From contig JAUILW010000166.1 in the NCBI GenBank assembly GCA_030432795.1, forward strand, positions 1 through 7,071: DNA of 7,071 bases. The letters are read 5' to 3'. Within the stretch, counting starts at the first letter, position 1, and each line of letters begins with the position of its first letter. Source of the stretch: Gammaproteobacteria bacterium. Its GTDB lineage: Bacteria; Pseudomonadota; Gammaproteobacteria; Pseudomonadales; Azotimanducaceae. Under the pieces are notes generated by a model. The model was not told where the DNA came from, did no database searches, and saw nothing but the letters and a program-made list of their open reading frames with translations. Below are positions 5,189 to 7,071 of the stretch, one piece after another. Position numbers and translations under genes: made by a program.

Positions 5189-5656
5189 CCACTCGGTGAC
5201 GCTGGTGCCGTTCACGCGGTTGAAAAGGTCAATCGTTGCTTGCTCGTTGCCTTGGTAAGGCACGCGGATTCGCACGATGCCATTCGACCGGTTGTACCAG
5301 AATGGGCGATCATGGCGCAGGTCGGATTTGTACGTCGGGTAGATCTTGCCGGCGATGTCCTGCACGTTGGATACGGTGCCGTCGGCAGCCGGCGTCAGGT
5401 AGGGGCTCGTCGGAAGTTTGTAGGCCTGAAACCATGCGCGATCGAGATCTGCGGGGTAGCTTCCGTTCACCGCATGGTGGCGGTCGATGCTGCCCTGCAC
5501 GGCGCGCACGGCCGCGGCGGCCGCGGCGGCGCGACTGTCGTTGGTGGAGTCGCTGAAGTTCGTCACCACCGCACCGGCAAATATCGCCAGCACGATCGCT
5601 ACGATCAGTAGCTCAACCAGCGTGAAACCGGAATTGGATGGACGGCAAGGGTGCAT
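5168..5656 (-). CDS. Type IV prepilin / pseudopilin-like protein
   Basis: Prepilins are inserted in the inner membrane, cleaved and N-methylated by prepilin peptidase (PilD/GspO), and assembled into type IV pili or type II secretion pseudopili. From the ATG at 5656 the protein has 162 residues: a short basic leader of ten residues ending SNSG, cleavage before F11, then FTLVELLIVAIVLAIFAGAV, with the conserved glutamate at mature position 5. An alanine-rich helix follows (seven Ala in a row at about 45-51), then a globular domain with NGSYPADL, a feature often seen in GspG/GspH-like and minor pilins. No paired C-terminal cysteines are present, which argues against a classical major PilA. The ORF extends upstream to 5782, but that region overlaps the divergent gene and would bury the prepilin leader, so the start at 5656 is chosen. 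No Shine-Dalgarno sequence is seen. No pilus or secretion genes lie nearby, so the system it serves is unknown. Confidence 0.85.
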   Translation of the reverse strand: MHPCRPSNSGFTLVELLIVAIVLAIFAGAVVTNFSDSTNDSRAAAAAAAVRAVQGSIDRHHAVNGSYPADLDRAWFQAYKLPTSPYLTPAADGTVSNVQDIAGKIYPTYKSDLRHDRPFWYNRSNGIVRIRVPYQGNEQATIDLFNRVNGTSVTEWDQESAL

Positions 5657-5665
5657 AGCGCGGCT

Positions 5666-5671
5666 AGTGTA
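5666..5671 (-). promoter_or_regulatory. Possible -10 element for the pilin-like gene
   Basis: TACACT (5671-5666 on the minus strand) lies 9 nt before the ATG at 5656 in the 53-bp divergent gap. No clear -35 was found, so support is weak. It would give a 5' leader of at most a few bases. Confidence 0.2.
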
Positions 5672-5709
5672 TGCTCGCCATGTACTCTCTGGCGGAAGGA
5701 GCGCACAAC

Positions 5710-6561
5710 ATGACGGAAGAGCCGATGTTTTGCGTACAGCGTTCACAACAGGTTTGTGAACCGATGCTTGGTTCTGCACCACGGGTAGACGCCTGGTTGA
5801 TGGTGGAGTGCAACGGTCTGTGGGGGCGTAAAGCGCTCATTGAGAACCCGCTGCCTGAACCTGTGAAAGATTGGATCAATGGTGCGCAGCGGATGCTTGG
5901 CGAGCGCCATGCGGCCGTACGCACGCAGCTCATCAAGCGGCGGCGTGCCGCAAATGGGCAATTTTGCGTCATGCTCGCCGAGCACAGCGGATTGTGGCGG
6001 CAGGAGTTCGACTCCTATGAAGCGCTGGCCGGCTGGGTGTTGGATTCCAGCCGGATGCAGGTCGTCACGGAGCCTCAGTACTTCGTGTGCACCAATGGCC
6101 GACGTGATCGCTGCTGCTCGAAGTTTGGGTTGCCGCTATACCGCAGTCTGCGCGCCCTGGTGGGCGCTCGTGCCTGGGAAACTACGCACACCGGCGGGCA
6201 CCGTTTTGCCCCGAACGTCGTCGTGCTGCCGCAAGGTGTTCTGTACGGGCGGGTGCAGCCGGAGGAAGTGAGTGCGTTCGTACAGGTTGTGGAGTCAGGC
6301 GGCCTCAGCCTGCCGCACCTGCGCGGGCGCTCTGTTTTTCCGAAGGAAGCGCAGGCTGCGGAATCGCTGGCACCGAACGGTCGGCTCATCGCCGTCGAAG
6401 GCAATCAGGTGCGGTTCGCACTGGGCGATGGCGAGCAGATCATCGAGGTGCGCCCCTCGGCGGTGGCGTACGACGTGCTGGGAAGCTGTGCAGATGCGCG
6501 CACGGAGCAGGTATTCCCGCTGGAAGTGTGCCCGGCTGCACCGGATGGTGATGTAAAGTAG
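5710..6561 (+). CDS. Suc_Fer-like (sucrase/ferredoxin-like) thioredoxin-fold 2Fe-2S protein
   Basis: The protein has 283 residues and shows the signature of the Suc_Fer-like family (related to yeast Apd1 and Aim32): CTNGRRDRCC (127-136), then WETTHTGGHRFAPNVVVLPQGVLYGRV-type sequence at 156-182. In this family the fold is thioredoxin-like, and a 2Fe-2S cluster is reported to be held by Cys and His ligands. C127, C135/C136, H160 and H164 (HTGGH) are the visible candidates here. There is no signal peptide or membrane segment, so a cytosolic location is likely. The physiological role in bacteria is poorly defined; redox or metal handling is an inference from the family. GGAAGGAG (5694-5701) sits 8 nt before the ATG at 5710, which favours this start over the ATG at 5671, which has no ribosome-binding site. 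It is divergent from the pilin gene (53-bp gap) and 25 bp upstream of the acyl-CoA dehydrogenase gene. Confidence 0.88.
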   Translation: MTEEPMFCVQRSQQVCEPMLGSAPRVDAWLMVECNGLWGRKALIENPLPEPVKDWINGAQRMLGERHAAVRTQLIKRRRAANGQFCVMLAEHSGLWRQEFDSYEALAGWVLDSSRMQVVTEPQYFVCTNGRRDRCCSKFGLPLYRSLRALVGARAWETTHTGGHRFAPNVVVLPQGVLYGRVQPEEVSAFVQVVESGGLSLPHLRGRSVFPKEAQAAESLAPNGRLIAVEGNQVRFALGDGEQIIEVRPSAVAYDVLGSCADARTEQVFPLEVCPAAPDGDVK

Positions 6562-6586
6562 AGCGCGAACATTCTGGGGGATATGC

Positions 6587-7071
6587 ATGGACTTCGACTT
6601 TTCCGAAGAGGAACGGCTGGTTCAGGAGCAGACGGCGCGCTTTCTGCGTGACCGCTGCGACATGGCCGCGGTACGGCGGGTGCTGGACGGCGAGCAGGCC
6701 TACGCGCAGGACGTCTGGCGGGGTGTGGCGGAACTTGGGCTGGCGGGAACGGCTATCGCCGAAGCCTATGGCGGCGTGGATGCGGGTTACCTCAGCCTCT
6801 GCCTGGTAGCCCAGGAGATGGGCTCCCACGTAGCACCGGTGCCGTTTTCGTCGTCTGTCTATCTGGCGGCGGAAGCATTGAGCCTGTTCGGCAGCGAAGC
6901 GCAGAAGAGCCGCTGGTTGCCGCAGATCGCTTCCGGCGAAGTGATCGGCACCGTGGCGGTCAACGAGACGCTCAGCCAGCCAACACCAGACAATCTGCAG
7001 TGTGCGGTGTCGGCAGGCGGCCTATCGGGTAGCAAACTGGCGGTAGCGGATGGTGGCATCGCCGATCTGGC
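6587..7071 (+). CDS. Acyl-CoA dehydrogenase, N-terminal part (cut by right edge)
   Basis: The reading frame is open from ATG 6587 to the window end, giving 161 complete codons. It begins MDFDFSEEERLVQEQTARFL, typical of the N-terminal alpha-helical domain of acyl-CoA dehydrogenases. LGLAGTAIAEAYGG (51-64) matches the family's LG(L)...PEEYGG element, and SEAQKSRWLPQIASGE (about 102-117) matches the QK..yLP.la.Ge element. These flavoenzymes oxidise acyl-CoA to enoyl-CoA with FAD, passing electrons to electron-transfer flavoprotein. The catalytic base and most of the FAD site are outside the window, and the typical middle-domain ALTEP-like motif appears here as AVNET, so the substrate class cannot be told and a divergent catabolic paralogue is possible. 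GGGGG (6576-6580) sits 6 nt before ATG 6587. The overlapping ATG at 6583 is out of frame. The short gap to the Suc_Fer-like gene suggests co-transcription. Confidence 0.9.
   Translation, partial: MDFDFSEEERLVQEQTARFLRDRCDMAAVRRVLDGEQAYAQDVWRGVAELGLAGTAIAEAYGGVDAGYLSLCLVAQEMGSHVAPVPFSSSVYLAAEALSLFGSEAQKSRWLPQIASGEVIGTVAVNETLSQPTPDNLQCAVSAGGLSGSKLAVADGGIADL

Noticed and set aside
5506..5535. GGCCGCGGC-rich repeat as a regulatory or mobile repeat
   Set aside because: It encodes the seven-alanine run of the pilin helix and is explained by codon bias at high GC.

Overview
The window looks like the chromosome of a high-GC free-living gammaproteobacterium. The support is the style of the Lon, ThrRS, MscS and Suc_Fer-like proteins, sigma70/sigma32-type promoter motifs and a prepilin with the classical GFTLVELL signature. 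No transposase, phage gene, tRNA, rRNA or CRISPR array was found. Species cannot be named from the sequence alone.

Left block, minus strand (1-3030): a mechanosensitive channel gene of the MscS family is followed 41 bp later by an ATP-dependent Lon protease gene. Lon runs off the left edge before its catalytic serine. The 41-bp gap carries a good match to a heat-shock (sigma32) promoter placed so close to the lon ATG that the transcript would be almost leaderless.

Centre, plus strand (3060-5167): thrS (threonyl-tRNA synthetase) has a leader of about 220 nt. The leader contains an unannotated 26-codon ORF at 3105-3185 in which residues 7-16 hold eight threonines. It is followed by a hairpin beginning directly after the Thr codons, then by a GC-rich hairpin with a T-run (3233-3270). 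This is the layout of a ribosome-mediated transcription attenuator. Leader ORFs of this type are classically known for thrABC (thrL) and, for a synthetase, pheST (pheM); Escherichia coli thrS is instead controlled translationally by its own product. I consider this the main discovery of the window. The ThrRS itself is unusual: it lacks the N-terminal TGS domain, carries a MNCPHHH motif-2 variant, and is not followed by infC-rpmI-rplT.

Right block (5168-7071): a type IV prepilin/pseudopilin-like gene on the minus strand is convergent with thrS, and the two stop codons abut in TGATCA. Divergent from it, on the plus strand, a Suc_Fer-like (2Fe-2S, thioredoxin-fold) gene is followed after 25 bp by the 5' part of an acyl-CoA dehydrogenase gene, probably one operon, cut by the right edge.

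One theme recurs. The lon, mscS, pilin and Thr-leader starts have no convincing Shine-Dalgarno sequence, yet each has a -10-like element 6-9 nt upstream of its ATG. The thrS, Suc_Fer-like and acyl-CoA dehydrogenase starts have clear Shine-Dalgarno sequences.
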